A DNA stretch of 21,344 nucleotides from a virus, in IMG/VR virus record IMGVR_UViG_3300020347_000041, positions 1 through 21,344 of that record. One strand, given 5' to 3'. Shown in pieces: positions 21,194-21,344 of the stretch (positions are counted from its first letter, which is position 1; every line of letters starts with the position of its first letter). The notes below the pieces were generated by a model. That model had not been told where the DNA came from and searched no databases. It saw only the letters and a list, made by a program, of their open reading frames with translations. The translations under genes were made by a program, and so were the position numbers.

Positions 21194-21344
21194 TTAGCCA
21201 TCTGACCATGATTGTGCTTCAGCGCCAGTAGGTGCAGCACCGCCGCCTCCACCGCCACCGCTGCCACTAGATGGAGCTAATACAGCAACTTGTGATTTAT
21301 GAGCAACCCCAATTCCCTCACTATTATGAGTGGGCGGTGATGAT
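21194..21344 (-). CDS. C-terminal end of an unidentified protein (cut by right edge)
   Basis: A minus-strand frame runs without a stop from the window edge to a TAA at 21194-21196, giving at least 49 residues: ...THNSEGIGVAHKSQVAVLAP, SSGSGGGGGGGAAPTGAEAQ, SWSDG. It is in the same direction as gp13, and its end is followed by the late promoter at 21158. The seven-glycine tract encoded by GGN codons suggests a flexible linker to a short acidic-aromatic tail, as found in phage structural proteins. Too little is present to name it. Confidence 0.55.
   Translation of the reverse strand, partial: SSPPTHNSEGIGVAHKSQVAVLAPSSGSGGGGGGGAAPTGAEAQSWSDG

Overview
The window is part of the structural and DNA-packaging region of a T4-like tailed phage (contractile-tail myovirus). 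The identification rests on a collinear minus-strand series whose products resemble T4 gp13, gp14, gp15, gp16, gp17, gp18, gp19, gp20, a gp67-like core protein, gp21, gp22 and gp23, in T4 order. The DNA is AT-rich. The style of the small genes and tail-fibre modules suggests a marine T4-like phage, but the sequence does not fix the host. I saw no tRNA, CRISPR array, insertion sequence or integrase, and no gene-free stretch above 300 bases.

Layout. (1) About 1-5317, plus strand: a tail-fibre/adhesin block. It has four fibre-type genes (A, cut by the left edge; B and C, tandem glycine-rich adhesins; D, coiled coil plus tail-collar domain), three paralogous genes with a phage tail-assembly-chaperone C-terminal domain, and one gene resembling a tail fibre assembly protein. 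The fibres share modules by duplication. (2) 5318-6137, minus strand: two small genes of unknown function behind their own sigma70-type promoter. (3) 6165-6210: a strong double-hairpin terminator ending the capsid operon. (4) 6227-21127, minus strand: the late structural block, from gp13 (right) to gp23 (left). (5) 21194-21344: the C-terminal end of one more minus-strand gene, cut by the right edge.

Regulation. Three perfect T4-type late promoter elements (TATAAATA, minus strand) lie upstream of gp13, gp18 and the gp67-like gene, and a one-base variant lies upstream of gp20. Genes in between are tightly packed, several with 1-8 base overlaps, so they are probably read as polycistrons. The two-gene module at 5318-6137 has an extended -10 promoter instead, suggesting it is read by unmodified host polymerase at another time.

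How it works together. gp22 with the gp67-like protein forms the scaffold, gp23 the shell, gp20 the portal, and gp21 is the maturation protease. gp16/gp17 package DNA, gp13/gp14 close the head, gp15 caps the tail, and gp18/gp19 form sheath and tube. The plus-strand block supplies variable receptor-binding tips with their chaperones.

The most interesting observation is that five uncharacterised small genes scattered through the head block all begin with a short leader ending in a (L/I)-x-E site. This resembles the capsid-targeting, protease-cleaved leaders of T4 internal proteins. Two of them are glycine-zipper proteins inserted between gp15 and gp16, two are histidine-rich, and one is a small basic protein. 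They may be a set of proteins packaged in the head and ejected with the DNA.
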